Numbered from the stretch's first letter, positions 6,944 through 20,612 are shown. The stretch: 64,000 nt of DNA from Collinsella sp. An268 (GCF_002159765.1 NZ_NFJH01000001.1:124001-188000); one strand, 5' to 3'. Made by a program: numbers and translations. Notes: generated by a model not told the origin, from the letters alone.

Positions 6944-8422
6944 ATGTCCCGGGAAACGGTTCGGCCCAATATCGTCCTGATCGTCTGCGACCAGCTGCGC
7001 GGTGACTGCCTGGGCGCCGCGGGGCATCCGGACGTGAAGACGCCCTACCTCGATACCCTCGCCGCCGAGGGCGCCCTGTTCGAGAACGCCTACTCCGCCT
7101 GCCCGAGCTGCATCCCGGCCCGCGCCGCCCTGCTCACCGGTCGCTCCCAGGAGCACCACGGGCGCGTGGGGTATCAGGACGGTATCGACTGGCGCTACGA
7201 CCACTACCTCGCCGAGGAGCTCGGCAACGCCGGCTACCAGACGGCCTGCGTGGGGAAGATGCACGTGCACCCGCCCCGCCTCGCATGCGGGTTCCAGACG
7301 CTCAAGCTGCACGACGGCTACATCGGCCATTACCGCCATGCGGACACCCCGTATTGGCAGAACCAGGCCGTGTCGGACGATTACATGCGGGATATGCGCG
7401 ACCGCCTGGGGGCCTCCTTCGATGTGAACGGCTCCGGTGTGGAGAACAACTCGTGGATCGCCCACCCCTGGATCTACGAGGAGCGCTACCATCCCACCAA
7501 CTGGGTGGTCGACGAGTCGATCCGGTTTTTGGAGACGCGCGACCGCACGCGGCCGTTCTTCCTGACCGCGAGCTTCGTCCGCCCCCATCCGCCCTTCGAT
7601 GCCCCGCAGTCCTATTTCGACGGGTACTATGACCGCGACCTCCGCGCCCCCGCGTGCGGCGACTGGGACGACACCGCCGCCACGGAACGCGACGGCATGG
7701 TGCTCGACAGCGTTCACGGCTGCCGCGACGCCGAGCTCCGACGTCAGGCCATGGCGGGCTACTACGCCTGCATCACGCATGTCGACCATCAGATCGGTCG
7801 TCTCGTCACCGCGCTGGAGAACGACGGGACCTATGCCGACACCGTCGTCGTGTTCACCTCGGACCACGGCGAGATGCTCTTCGACCACTCCCTGTTCCGC
7901 AAGGTGCTCCCGTATGAGGGGAGCGCCCACATCCCGCTCATCGTGCGGGCCGGCAAGCGCGTGATGGCCGGTCGCGGCGCCGAGGCAGTCCCCGCCGGCG
8001 GGCGCCGGGTGCGCGGTGTGGTCGAACTGAGGGACATCATGCCGACGCTGCTCGATTTCGCTGGTGCGCCGGTGCCGGGCACCGTCGATGGCGTCTCGCT
8101 CGCTGCGGCGGCGCTGGGTACGGGCGCGGTCGAGCGCCCCTATCTGCACGGCGAGCACGCGCGCGACCGGGAGCAGTCGAACCACTACATCGTGACCAGG
8201 AACGACAAGTACATCTGGTTCTCGCAGAGCGGCCGCGAGCAGTACTTCAGGCTCGACGAGGACCCGCGCGAGGAGCATGACTTGATTCGCGACCCCGCTT
8301 GCGCGGAGCGCATCGCCCTCCTGCGCTCCCTGCTCGCAGAGGAACTCGCCGGCCGGCGGGAGGGCTTCGTCGAGTCCGGCTCGCTCGTGGCGGGAAGACC
8401 GGTCTCACCCTATCTGGGCTAG
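6944..8422 (+). CDS. Cytoplasmic Cys-type sulfatase, second paralogue
   Basis: The protein has 492 residues from the ATG that follows GGAGGGGTGAC. It starts RPNIVLIVCDQLRGDCLG, the typical first metal-binding strand, and carries a full formylglycine motif CIPARAALLTG at residues 56-66. Later come FVRPHPPFDAP and FTSDHGEMLFDH, both standard in the family. There is no export signal. Compared with the first sulfatase it has a canonical Thr-Gly motif end, so the two probably act on different sulfate positions. It closes the PTS-sulfatase gene group. Substrate specificity cannot be read from the sequence. Confidence 0.9.
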   Translation: MSRETVRPNIVLIVCDQLRGDCLGAAGHPDVKTPYLDTLAAEGALFENAYSACPSCIPARAALLTGRSQEHHGRVGYQDGIDWRYDHYLAEELGNAGYQTACVGKMHVHPPRLACGFQTLKLHDGYIGHYRHADTPYWQNQAVSDDYMRDMRDRLGASFDVNGSGVENNSWIAHPWIYEERYHPTNWVVDESIRFLETRDRTRPFFLTASFVRPHPPFDAPQSYFDGYYDRDLRAPACGDWDDTAATERDGMVLDSVHGCRDAELRRQAMAGYYACITHVDHQIGRLVTALENDGTYADTVVVFTSDHGEMLFDHSLFRKVLPYEGSAHIPLIVRAGKRVMAGRGAEAVPAGGRRVRGVVELRDIMPTLLDFAGAPVPGTVDGVSLAAAALGTGAVERPYLHGEHARDREQSNHYIVTRNDKYIWFSQSGREQYFRLDEDPREEHDLIRDPACAERIALLRSLLAEELAGRREGFVESGSLVAGRPVSPYLG

Positions 8423-8432
8423 ACGCCCGGGC

Positions 8433-8463
8433 GGGCCCGCGCGTAGCCCGCAGCGGCGGGCCC
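8433..8463 (+). terminator. Possible terminator after the sulfatase operon
   Basis: GGGCCCGC (8433-8440) pairs with GCGGGCCC (8456-8463) with a 15-base loop, just after the second sulfatase. A short CTTT follows a few bases later. The lack of a real T-tract keeps the confidence low. Confidence 0.4.
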
Positions 8464-8500
8464 GGCCGCTTTGAAGGCGGCTTTTGCTCCCGTATGGTTG

Positions 8501-8509
8501 TGCTATCCT
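8501..8509 (+). promoter_or_regulatory. Extended -10 promoter element for valS
   Basis: TGCTATCCT is an extended -10 (TGn followed by TATCCT), placed 76 bases before the valS start. No good -35 is spaced properly; extended -10 promoters often lack one. Confidence 0.5.
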
Positions 8510-8584
8510 CTTGTCCTGTTCTACGATTCGATACGCAGGTCCCTGACCCTGCGATTACGCCGTTCGAGTGGGAAGAGATGCCCC

Positions 8585-11299
<2,715 letters not shown>

Positions 11300-11337
11300 G
11301 GGGCGCTGCCGCGCACCGTGGCCGCAACGCCAACGAG

Positions 11338-11371
11338 AGAACCCGTCGGGGGCGCCCGGCGGGTTCTTTTT
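11338..11371 (+). terminator. Rho-independent terminator of valS
   Basis: AGAACCCG at the 5' side pairs with CGGGTTCT at the 3' side around a GC-rich loop, followed directly by a T-run (TTTTT). This is a canonical intrinsic terminator 39 bases after the valS stop. Confidence 0.88.
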
Positions 11372-11466
11372 CGTTGATTTGCCGCGCACGGCCGCGCTCG
11401 AGGTACCATAAGGGGGCGGCCGAGCAAACGACACGACACACGAGACGCCGCGCGCTGGGGGTTATC

Positions 11467-12708
11467 ATGGCCAACTTGGATGACATGCGCGAGTTCCAGC
11501 AGCATTGGCATGCCTACCGCGACGAGGAGCGGCGCCTGGCTGACCTCTGCGCCCGCGTTCCCCTCGATATCTCATCTCTCACCGTTGCAGAGCGCGTGCG
11601 CGATTTATTCGACGCCCCGGAGAACCTCCGCCTCTGCGCCGCTGCGCACGAAGACGTGCTTGCTGCCGCGCTGACGGCGCAGCCGCCCATCACGCAGGCG
11701 GGGGATGCCGCGTGGGGCTGGTGGTTCGAGGATGACGCCTGGCGGGAGTACGCCTTGCTCAAGCCACTCGTCGACGAGCGCGGCGCGCTGCTTGCCGCCC
11801 GCGCGGAGCTGGACGCTAAGATCGAGGCTGCGCTCGCGGCCGATGCGGCGTATCAGGAGGCCTGCCGTGCCGTGGAAGCGTACCGTGCATCCAATGCAGA
11901 GGATGCTGCGGCTCGCGCCGAGCTTGCGCATCGTCTGGAGCACTTGGATGAGGGGTACCGCGCGGCGGAGGGCTCCCGGCTCGCCGGCGCGCGCGCGTCG
12001 ATCGACCCGCGGGTGCGGATTGGTGCGAGCTTCGCGCTGGGCGCGGTGCTGGTCGCGCTGGTACTCGGGCTGCCGTATCTCGACCTCGCGCTTGAGGCGC
12101 GCATAGCGCTCGCCGTCGTTATCGGCTTGGTCGCCCTGCTGCTGGCGAGCGGTCTTCCGTCGCGTGGGGCGGCGCTCGCGCGCGAGCGGCTCTGGACGCG
12201 CGGCGAGCGCGAGCATCTGGAGCGTTCGCTCACCGACCTCGATGCGCGCGTGGCGCTGAGGGCAGACGAGGGCAAGGCGCGGGGCGACGAGGCGGAGGCG
12301 CGGCGCGCGGAGCTCGTGCGTCCCTTCGATGAGCCGCAGGCGAGCATCGCCTCGCATCTGGAGGATGTCGAGGGGCGCATGCTCGCGCTTCTTGATCGCG
12401 ACCTCACCCGGCGTGACGGCACCTATGAGGCGGGCGCGCTCCTCGAGCTCCCCTTTGCCGAGGCCTATGCGACTGCGCAGCAGCGCGAATGGATGCTCCT
12501 CGATGCATGGATGCGCGCCTATCTGGCGGCGCTGCCGCATGAGGTGGAGCATACGGCCAACCTGCGCGCGAGCGAGGAGGTCTGGCTCGAGGCGCACGAT
12601 CCGTTTGGCCGTCGCCATTGGGAGGATACGGACGAAGTCGTCGCGCGCATGGAGGCGGGGGACGCCTCTGACAGCGACCGCGCGCTCGCGCTGGTCACCG
12701 CGGGCTAA
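11467..12708 (+). CDS. Uncharacterised coiled-coil membrane protein
   Basis: The protein has 413 residues from an ATG at 11467. About residues 1-175 are helical and charged, with alanine- and glutamate-rich heptads predicted as coiled coil. Two hydrophobic segments at about residues 183-202 (IGASFALGAVLVALVLGLPYL) and 207-225 (ALAVVIGLVALLLASGL) form a hairpin of transmembrane helices. A second charged helical region follows, and the C-terminal third contains several aromatic motifs (WMLLDAWMRAYLAALPHE). It stands alone between two terminated units. I do not recognise a family. Codon use and the long open frame support it as a real gene. Confidence 0.72.
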   Translation: MANLDDMREFQQHWHAYRDEERRLADLCARVPLDISSLTVAERVRDLFDAPENLRLCAAAHEDVLAAALTAQPPITQAGDAAWGWWFEDDAWREYALLKPLVDERGALLAARAELDAKIEAALAADAAYQEACRAVEAYRASNAEDAAARAELAHRLEHLDEGYRAAEGSRLAGARASIDPRVRIGASFALGAVLVALVLGLPYLDLALEARIALAVVIGLVALLLASGLPSRGAALARERLWTRGEREHLERSLTDLDARVALRADEGKARGDEAEARRAELVRPFDEPQASIASHLEDVEGRMLALLDRDLTRRDGTYEAGALLELPFAEAYATAQQREWMLLDAWMRAYLAALPHEVEHTANLRASEEVWLEAHDPFGRRHWEDTDEVVARMEAGDASDSDRALALVTAG

Positions 12709-12812
12709 ACGGGCACCCTCCTGTTCGATAATATGTCGCATGGAGCGGTCGACTCGTTGGCACCGAGCAACAGCTCGCGGCGCTTCTCGCGTGCGGACAC
12801 GCTGATTCATGA

Positions 12813-14294
<1,482 letters not shown>

Positions 14295-14330
14295 CGGATC
14301 CGGGCGGCCGTACCGTTGTCGCATTTGGGG

Positions 14331-14384
14331 ACGGGGTCGTTTTGTGCATTCTGGGGGAATGGCGCAAAACGACCCCGTTTTCGT
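14331..14384 (+). terminator. Long palindrome acting as a terminator, REP-like
   Basis: ACGGGGTCGTTTTG (14332-14345) pairs perfectly with CAAAACGACCCCGT (14366-14379) and is followed by TTTTC. The stem would terminate the upstream glycoside hydrolase transcript. Its length and its GGGGACGGGG edge also resemble REP-type repeats. Whether it is repeated elsewhere in the genome cannot be checked here. Confidence 0.65.
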
Positions 14385-14406
14385 ATGTGGCGCCCGTCGT
14401 TGACGA

Positions 14407-14490
14407 ATCCGTACACTTCTGACGTTTGGGAGCCCCTTAGCGTCAGAAACGTACGGATTTGTTGTGCTCATCGTCAGAAACGTACGGATA
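14407..14490. repeat. Cluster of 18-bp repeats: one inverted, two direct
   Basis: CGTCAGAAACGTACGGAT occurs at 14441-14458 and again at 14472-14489, and a two-mismatch inverted copy, ATCCGTACACTTCTGACG, lies at 14407-14424. The three copies fall in the 312-base spacer between bglA and fhs, which holds no gene. They may be a small intergenic repeat or regulator sites. Confidence 0.75.
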
Positions 14491-14561
14491 CCGACGTGGT
14501 CGTGCGCGTACTGGGGACGAGTAGTGACGGCGTTTCTCTCCTCAAGCTCCGGCGGAACGTC

Positions 14562-14567
14562 TATAGT
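14562..14567 (+). promoter_or_regulatory. -10 element of the fhs promoter
   Basis: TATAGT lies 40 bases before the fhs ATG. The -35 region is not clearly recognisable. The hexamer TATAGT also precedes other genes in the window, for example near 24386 (minus strand) and 28594. Confidence 0.45.
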
Positions 14568-14606
14568 GGAAGGACATTGTCCGTGCGCATGAGAGGGGTC
14601 GCGTCT

Positions 14607-16280
14607 ATGGCGGAGTACAAGTCGGATATCGAGATCGCGCAGGCGGCGGAGATGCTGCCCATCTCTGAGGTCGCCGCGAAGGTCGGCCTCACCGAGGACC
14701 AGCTCGACCACTACGGGAAGTACAAGGCGAAGGTCGACATCCACGCGCTCAAGGACCTGCCGCGCCGCGCCAAGCTCGTGCTCGTGACCGCCATCAACCC
14801 CACGCCGGCGGGCGAGGGCAAGACGACCACCTCGGTCGGTCTCGCCGACGCCCTCAACCGCCTCGGCAAGAAGGCGGTGCTCGCGCTCCGCGAGCCCTCG
14901 CTCGGCCCGGTCTTCGGCATCAAGGGCGGCGCCGCGGGCGGCGGGTACGCGCAGGTCGTCCCCATGGAGGACATCAACCTGCATTTCACGGGCGACTTCC
15001 ATGCGATCGGCGCTGCCAACAACCTGCTCGCGGCGATGCTCGACAACCATATCCAGCAGGGCAACGCCCTTGGGATCGACCCCAAGCAGATCGTGTGGAA
15101 GCGCGCCGTCGACATGAACGACCGCCAGCTCCGCCACATCGTGGATGGCCTGGGCGGCCGCATGCAGGGGGTCCCCCGCGAGGACGGGTTCGACATCACC
15201 GTCGCATCCGAGGTCATGGCGGCGTTCTGCCTGGCCTCGGACCTCGTGGACCTGAAGCAGCGCTTGGGCCGCATGGTCGTCGCCTACACCTACGCCGGCA
15301 AGCCCGTCACGGCGGCCGACCTCAACGCGGCGGGCGCCATGGCGGCGCTGCTCAAGGACGCCATCAAGCCCAACCTCGTCCAGACGCTCGAGCACACCCC
15401 CGCCTTCGTGCACGGCGGGCCCTTTGCCAACATCGCCCACGGCTGCAACTCCGTGCAGGCGACCGACACCGCGCTCAAGCTCGGCGACTACGTGGTGACC
15501 GAGGCGGGCTTCGGGGCGGATCTCGGGGCCGAGAAGTTCCTCGACATCAAGTGCCGCATGGCGGGGCTCGACCCCGATGCCGTGGTGGTCGTCGCCACGG
15601 TGCGCGCGCTCAAGTACAACGGCGGCGTGGCCAAGGCCGACCTCACGACCGAGAACCTCACCGCGCTCGAGGCGGGGCTGCCCAATCTGCTGCGCCACGT
15701 ATCGAACATCCAGAACGTCTACGGCCTGCCCGTGGTCGTCGCCATCAACGCGTTCCCCACGGACACCGCATCCGAGCTCGCGCTCGTGGAGGAGAAGTGT
15801 CGCGACCTCGGCGTCAACGTCGCGCTGTCCGAGGTGTGGGCGAAAGGCGGCGCGGGTGGCGAGGCCCTCGCCCGCGAGGTCATGCGCCTGTGCGGGGAGC
15901 CGCACACGTTCCGCTACGCGTATGAGAGCGGTGCGAGCATCGAGGAGGCGCTCGACGCAATCGCGACCAAGGTCTATCATGCCGACGGCGTGGACTTCAC
16001 GCCGGCTGCGAGAAAGCAGCTCAAGCAGCTTCACGACAACGGCTTCGGCAACCTGCCCGTCTGCGTGGCGAAGACCCAGTACTCGTTCACCGACGACCAG
16101 CATCTGCTGGGTGCGCCCGAGCACTTCCGCATCACGGTGCGCAACCTGCGCGTATCGGCCGGCGCGGGCTTTGTGGTGGCGCTCACGGGCGACATCATGA
16201 CCATGCCGGGCCTGCCGAAGGCGCCCGCGGCCGAGAAAATCGATGTGCTCGAGGACGGCACCATCGTCGGCCTGTTCTAG
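14607..16280 (+). CDS. fhs: Formate--tetrahydrofolate ligase
   Basis: The 557-residue enzyme condenses formate and tetrahydrofolate with ATP to give 10-formyl-THF. The P-loop-like [20 protein letters not shown] is present, followed by [23 protein letters not shown], which is diagnostic for the family. I start at the ATG eight bases after GAGAGGGG; the longer upstream frame is spacer sequence. The length matches clostridial enzymes. It heads a folate one-carbon group with fchA and folD, so formate can be taken down to methylene-THF or the reverse. Confidence 0.97.
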   Translation: MAEYKSDIEIAQAAEMLPISEVAAKVGLTEDQLDHYGKYKAKVDIHALKDLPRRAKLVLVTAINPTPAGEGKTTTSVGLADALNRLGKKAVLALREPSLGPVFGIKGGAAGGGYAQVVPMEDINLHFTGDFHAIGAANNLLAAMLDNHIQQGNALGIDPKQIVWKRAVDMNDRQLRHIVDGLGGRMQGVPREDGFDITVASEVMAAFCLASDLVDLKQRLGRMVVAYTYAGKPVTAADLNAAGAMAALLKDAIKPNLVQTLEHTPAFVHGGPFANIAHGCNSVQATDTALKLGDYVVTEAGFGADLGAEKFLDIKCRMAGLDPDAVVVVATVRALKYNGGVAKADLTTENLTALEAGLPNLLRHVSNIQNVYGLPVVVAINAFPTDTASELALVEEKCRDLGVNVALSEVWAKGGAGGEALAREVMRLCGEPHTFRYAYESGASIEEALDAIATKVYHADGVDFTPAARKQLKQLHDNGFGNLPVCVAKTQYSFTDDQHLLGAPEHFRITVRNLRVSAGAGFVVALTGDIMTMPGLPKAPAAEKIDVLEDGTIVGLF

Positions 16281-16334
16281 CGGGCCCGCACCCCATCGGG
16301 GCCGCGCGCCCCGCGAACCAAGAGAGGCTTACCT

Positions 16335-16967
16335 TTGACGGAACATCTGACCGACCTTTCCTGCGACGCGTTCACCCGGGCGCTCGCCGCCAAGGTGCCC
16401 GCTCCCGGCGGGGGCGGCGCGGCGGCGCTCGCGGGCGCGCTCGCGGTCGCGCTCTGCTCCATGGCGGGCAACTTCACGGCGGGCAAGCCCCGGTTCGCCG
16501 CGGTGGAGAGCGATGTGCAGCGCATTCTCGCCGAGGGCGAGGGCCTGCGCGCCCGCCTGGTGGCGCTCGTAGAGGCCGATGCCCACGCCTTCGAACCGCT
16601 CGCGCAGGCATATCGGATTCCCGCCGACGACCCGTCGCGCACCGCGCGCATCGAGGATGCCCTGCGCGGCGCATGCTCGGTGCCCATCGAGATCATGCGC
16701 GCCTGCGCCCGGTCGCTTGACCTTCTGGAGGAGATGGGCGAGAAGGGGAGCCGTATGATGCGCTCCGACGTGGGCTGCGGCGCGGCACTCGCCGCCGGCG
16801 CCCTGCGCGCGGCGCATCTGACGGTTCTGGTCAACACCACGTCGCTTGCGGGCGACCCGGTTGCGGAGGCGCTCGAGGCGGAGGCCGACGGGCTGCTCGC
16901 GGCCTACATACCGCGTGCCGACGCGCTGGCTGCTGCCGTGGCGGACGCGATACGCAAAGGGGCGTGA
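16335..16967 (+). CDS. fchA: Methenyltetrahydrofolate cyclohydrolase, FchA/FTCD-C family
   Basis: The protein has 210 residues, the size of a stand-alone formiminotransferase-cyclodeaminase C-terminal domain. The N-terminus LSCDAFTRALAAKVPAPGGGGAAALAGALA is the family hallmark, with a second helix pair around RSDVGCGAALAAGALRAA. It probably interconverts 5,10-methenyl-THF and 10-formyl-THF. A TTG start at 16335 following AGAGAGG is required, since no ATG or GTG fits the conserved N-terminus. Placed between fhs and folD, it supplies the cyclohydrolase step that this FolD seems to have lost. Confidence 0.88.
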   Translation: MTEHLTDLSCDAFTRALAAKVPAPGGGGAAALAGALAVALCSMAGNFTAGKPRFAAVESDVQRILAEGEGLRARLVALVEADAHAFEPLAQAYRIPADDPSRTARIEDALRGACSVPIEIMRACARSLDLLEEMGEKGSRMMRSDVGCGAALAAGALRAAHLTVLVNTTSLAGDPVAEALEAEADGLLAAYIPRADALAAAVADAIRKGA

Positions 16968-16971
16968 GGAG

Positions 16972-17829
16972 ATGGCCGAGCTGTTGCGCGGAGCGCCCAT
17001 CGCGCGCGCCCTCACCGACGAGACCGCGGCGCGGGCGGCGAAACTCAGAGACGCGGGCGCGTGCCCGCGTCTGGTCATCGTGCGCGTGGGGGGAGATCCC
17101 GGCGATATCGCCTACGAGCGCGGGGCCCTGAAGCGCGCGGCCGCCGCCGGCGTTGCCGTCGAGGTCGAGGCGCTGGCGCCGGATACCGCGCAGGGCGAGC
17201 TGATGGCCTGCATCGAGCGCATCAACGAGCGCGCCGACGTGCACGGCTGCCTCATCATGCGGCCTCTCCCCGCGCATCTGGACGAGGGCTCGGTCTCAGC
17301 CGCGCTCGACCCGGCAAAGGACGTTGACGGCATCACCCCGGGGTCGCTCTACGGCGTGTTCGCGGGGCGCGCGACGGGGTTCGCGCCCTGTACGGCCGAG
17401 GCCGTGGTGGAGCTGCTCGAGCGCTCGGGCGTCGCGCTCTCGGGGGCGCGCGTGTGCGTCGTCGGCCGCTCGCTCGTCATCGGCCGCCCGGTGGCGATGC
17501 TGCTCATGGGCAAAAACGCCACCGTCACCATCTGCCATACCCGTACGCGCGACCTCGACGCCACGTGCGCCGGAGCCGATATCATCGTTGCGGCGGCGGG
17601 GCGCGCGGGCACGATCGGCCGGGGCGCCGTCGCATCCGGCCAAGTGGTGGTGGACGTGGGCATCAACGTCGATGCGGCGGGCAACCTGGTGGGGGATGTC
17701 GCCGCAGACGAGGTGGAGCCCGTCGTGGCCGCCCTCACCCCCGTGCCGGGCGGGGTCGGCGCCGTCACCACCGCCGTACTCATGAAGCATGTCGTCGACG
17801 CGTGCGAGCGCGCGGCGCGGAAAGGATAG
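16972..17829 (+). CDS. folD: FolD-type methylenetetrahydrofolate dehydrogenase lacking the cyclohydrolase residues
   Basis: The protein has 285 residues with the FolD fold: KDVDG (116-120), the NADP-site [17 protein letters not shown], and the C-terminal [15 protein letters not shown]. In bifunctional FolD a conserved Tyr-X-X-X-Lys and a Gln before the Pro-Leu-Pro catalyse the cyclohydrolase step. Ungapped alignment with E. coli FolD as I recall it gives Tyr48 but Ala52 in place of the Lys, and Met96 in place of the Gln. The protein should therefore retain only dehydrogenase activity. It starts five bases after fchA, whose product can supply cyclohydrolase. Confidence 0.9.
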   Translation: MAELLRGAPIARALTDETAARAAKLRDAGACPRLVIVRVGGDPGDIAYERGALKRAAAAGVAVEVEALAPDTAQGELMACIERINERADVHGCLIMRPLPAHLDEGSVSAALDPAKDVDGITPGSLYGVFAGRATGFAPCTAEAVVELLERSGVALSGARVCVVGRSLVIGRPVAMLLMGKNATVTICHTRTRDLDATCAGADIIVAAAGRAGTIGRGAVASGQVVVDVGINVDAAGNLVGDVAADEVEPVVAALTPVPGGVGAVTTAVLMKHVVDACERAARKG

Positions 17830-17831
17830 CC

Positions 17832-18404
17832 ATGTCGGTTGATTTGGAGCGGGCGCAGGCCGCCGTGCGGGAGCTTCTGCTGGCGGTGGGCGAGGATCCC
17901 GACCGCCCAGGTCTTAGGGAGACGCCGGACCGCGTTGCGCGCGCTGCCGCGGAGCTCTTTGCCGGCTACGACGAGAATCCCGCAGCGCACCTGCGCAAGC
18001 AGTTCCACGAGAGCGACAACGAGGAGATGGTCATCGTGCGCGATATCCCGTTCTCCTCGATGTGCGAGCACCATATCCTGCCCTTCACCGGCCGCGCGCA
18101 CGTCGCCTACATCCCGCGCGCCGGGCGCATCACGGGCCTCTCCAAGATCGCGCGCTGCGTTCAGGGCTATGCGCGCCGCCTGCAGCTGCAGGAGCGTCTG
18201 ACCGCACAGATCGCGGATGCCCTCATGGCCGAGCTCGAGCCGCTCGGCGTGCTCGTGGTCCTCGAGGCGGAGCATACGTGCATGACGATGCGCGGCGTGC
18301 GCGCCGCCGGCGCCCTCACCGTGACGTCCGCTGTGCGTGGCGGCTTCAAAAACGATATCAAGGCGCGCGAGGAGGCCCTGCGCCTTCTGGGGCTCAATGG
18401 GTGA
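17832..18404 (+). CDS. folE: GTP cyclohydrolase I
   Basis: The 190-residue protein makes dihydroneopterin triphosphate from GTP, the first step of tetrahydrofolate synthesis. [22 protein letters not shown] contains the zinc ligands Cys and His, with the third ligand in [19 protein letters not shown] and TSAVRGGF are further signatures. It begins two bases after folD, with AAAGGA as ribosome-binding site inside the folD end. The other folate-synthesis genes folB, folK and folP are not in this window. Confidence 0.97.
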   Translation: MSVDLERAQAAVRELLLAVGEDPDRPGLRETPDRVARAAAELFAGYDENPAAHLRKQFHESDNEEMVIVRDIPFSSMCEHHILPFTGRAHVAYIPRAGRITGLSKIARCVQGYARRLQLQERLTAQIADALMAELEPLGVLVVLEAEHTCMTMRGVRAAGALTVTSAVRGGFKNDIKAREEALRLLGLNG

Positions 18405-19071
18405 GAGCGCCGCTTGCGCAGAGGGGGCGGCCGGGCCGGGTTCCCGCCCCGTCTATCCGGACCCCGAGGGCAAGCGCGGGCTCCGCCGCCGCCTCAGGGC
18501 AGAGCGCGCGGCGCTCGAGGAGCGGCGGCGCGCGGAAACCGATGAGATGATCGGGGCGCGCGTGCGCGGGCTCGCGGCGTGGGCGCGCGCCGACGTAGTC
18601 TTCACGTACCTCTCGATCGGCGCCGAGGTCGATACCCGCGCCCTCATCCGGGAGGCCTGGGCGGCGGGCAAGTGCGTGTGCCTGCCGCGCGTCGTCTCGG
18701 GTTCGCGCACGCTCGCGTGGCATCGCGTCCACGCGCTTGACGGCCTTGCGCCCGGTCCCTTCGGCATCGAGGAACCCGTGCCGGGCGTGCACCCCGTCGT
18801 CACCGTGTCCGCTATCACCGATTGCTCGCGCTCGCTCGCCCTCGTGCCGGGCCTCGCCTTCGACCGCGCCGGTTTCCGCTTGGGGTACGGAGGGGGTTAT
18901 TACGACCGGTTTCTCTCCGGGTTTCCCGGCGCGAGCCTCGGTCTGTGCCACCGGCGCTTCCTTGTCGATGACCTCGCCGCCCTGGGGGCGCGCGATGCTT
19001 GGGACCGGCCGGTCGGCACCGTGCTCACCGAGGAGGGCCCGGTGGTTGCGGCGATGTCGGCGCGCGGGTAA
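18397..19071 (+). CDS. 5-formyltetrahydrofolate cyclo-ligase
   Basis: The 224-residue protein converts 5-formyl-THF to 5,10-methenyl-THF with ATP. The signatures are [40 protein letters not shown], and a basic helix near residue 30 ([13 protein letters not shown]) that begins the conserved domain. The gene overlaps folE by eight bases (ATGGGTGA), so the pair is translationally coupled. About 25 extra N-terminal residues before the domain are low-complexity, so a later start is possible, but none is better placed. It salvages the 5-formyl-THF storage form. Confidence 0.92.
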   Translation: MGESAACAEGAAGPGSRPVYPDPEGKRGLRRRLRAERAALEERRRAETDEMIGARVRGLAAWARADVVFTYLSIGAEVDTRALIREAWAAGKCVCLPRVVSGSRTLAWHRVHALDGLAPGPFGIEEPVPGVHPVVTVSAITDCSRSLALVPGLAFDRAGFRLGYGGGYYDRFLSGFPGASLGLCHRRFLVDDLAALGARDAWDRPVGTVLTEEGPVVAAMSARG

Positions 19072-19165
19072 GCTGTCAGTGCCCGCGCGGGCCGCATGCT
19101 CGCACGGTAATGCCGAAACGATGATGCGCGCGATGCTCACGCATGGCGCGCCGAGGGGAGGGGCC

Positions 19166-20566
19166 GTGGCCGAGGCGCTTACGCCCAAGACGGATGCATA
19201 TCGGGTGCCCTTTGCGGTGGAGGAGCTCGCATACGAGGAGGCGGTGAGGCTCGCGGCCGATACGGGGACCATCTCGGGCGATGCCGGTCCCCTGCTCGAG
19301 ACCGTCATCGCCATGCTCGACGAGCTCGAGCGTCCGGACCGGCACTTCGACTGCCTGCAGGTGGCGGGCACGAACGGCAAGACCTCCACGGCGCGCTTCA
19401 CGGCGGCGATCCTCGGAGGCGAGGGCAGGCGCGCGGCGCTCTATACCTCCCCTCAGCTCGTGCGCTATCCCGAGCGGATGGAGATCGCCGGGCGCGTCGT
19501 CAGCGACGGGGCCTTCGCGCACGGCGTGTCCGCGGCGCGCGCGGCGGGCCGGCGCGTCAACGACAGGCGGACGGCTGCGGGGGAGCGCGCCTACACCATC
19601 ACCCCCTTCGACCTGCTCACGGTTGCGGCGCTCGTGATTTTCGCCGAGGCGGCGGTCGATGTCGCGGTGCTGGAGGTGGGCATGGGCGGACGCTGGGACG
19701 CCACGAGCGCCACCGACCCCGTCGCCGTCGCCATCACGGGCATCGGCCTCGACCATATGCGCATCCTGGGGGATACCCTCGCCGCCATCGCGGGCGAGAA
19801 GGCCGCGGTCATCAAGCGCGGGCGCGCCGTCACGCTCGGCGAGGGCACGCACGAGCCGAGCGTCCAACAGGTGATGGACGAGGCGTGCCGCGCCGCCGGC
19901 GTCGTGCCCGCCGTCGTGAACCACGTGAGCCTGACCGCGCCGGCGCACCTGGGCGACGCGTTCTCGTTTTCCACCACCACGCGCCGCGCCATCTACACCC
20001 CGCGCCTCATGAAGCCCCTCTATCAGGCGCAGAACGCTGCCTGCGCCATTCAGCTCGCCGAGGACTATCTGGACCGCCCGCTCGACCCCGCGGCGCTCGA
20101 CGAGAGCCTTATGGCCTGCCCCACGCCGGGGCGCTTCGATACGGTGCGGGCCCGTCCGCTCGTGCTCGTCGACGCCTGCCACAACCCGCAGTCGTGCGAG
20201 GCCTTCGTGTCCGCCCTGGGCGAGCTCGCGCCCGCGGTCGCCGAGCGCCCGGCGCTCCTCATCGCCGCCCTGACGGATAAGGACGTGGCGGGCATCGTCG
20301 ACGTGCTCGTGCCGGCGTTCCCGCGCATCGCGGTGACGCAGACCGCATCGCCGCGCGCCCTCCCCGCCGAGGAGCTCGCCGCCCTCGTGGGCGAGAGGCT
20401 CGCTTCGGCGGGACGCCCGCGCAGCGACCTTGCGGGCGTCTACCCATCGGTCGAGGAGGCCCTTTGCGCCTACACCGAAGCCGAAGAGCCGCTTGTGGCG
20501 GCGGGGACCATCACGCTCGCGGGCGAGGTGGCGGGCCTTCTGCGCGTGGGCGCGCGGTCGCGCTAG
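19166..20566 (+). CDS. folC: Folylpolyglutamate synthase / dihydrofolate synthase
   Basis: The protein has 466 residues from a GTG preceded by GGGGAGGGG; an in-frame ATG at 19121 is the alternative. VAGTNGKTSTARF is the ATP-binding loop, followed by LYTSPQLVRYPERMEI, EVGMGGRWDATSA and GLDHMRILGDTLAAIAGEKAAVI, all characteristic of Mur-ligase-type FolC. It adds glutamate to folates, which retains them in the cell. It is the last recognisable enzyme of the folate group that starts at fhs. Confidence 0.95.
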   Translation: MAEALTPKTDAYRVPFAVEELAYEEAVRLAADTGTISGDAGPLLETVIAMLDELERPDRHFDCLQVAGTNGKTSTARFTAAILGGEGRRAALYTSPQLVRYPERMEIAGRVVSDGAFAHGVSAARAAGRRVNDRRTAAGERAYTITPFDLLTVAALVIFAEAAVDVAVLEVGMGGRWDATSATDPVAVAITGIGLDHMRILGDTLAAIAGEKAAVIKRGRAVTLGEGTHEPSVQQVMDEACRAAGVVPAVVNHVSLTAPAHLGDAFSFSTTTRRAIYTPRLMKPLYQAQNAACAIQLAEDYLDRPLDPAALDESLMACPTPGRFDTVRARPLVLVDACHNPQSCEAFVSALGELAPAVAERPALLIAALTDKDVAGIVDVLVPAFPRIAVTQTASPRALPAEELAALVGERLASAGRPRSDLAGVYPSVEEALCAYTEAEEPLVAAGTITLAGEVAGLLRVGARSR

Positions 20567-20612
20567 CGTAGGCGGGGGCGACCACCCCAATCCTAGGGAA
20601 GGGGACCTAATC

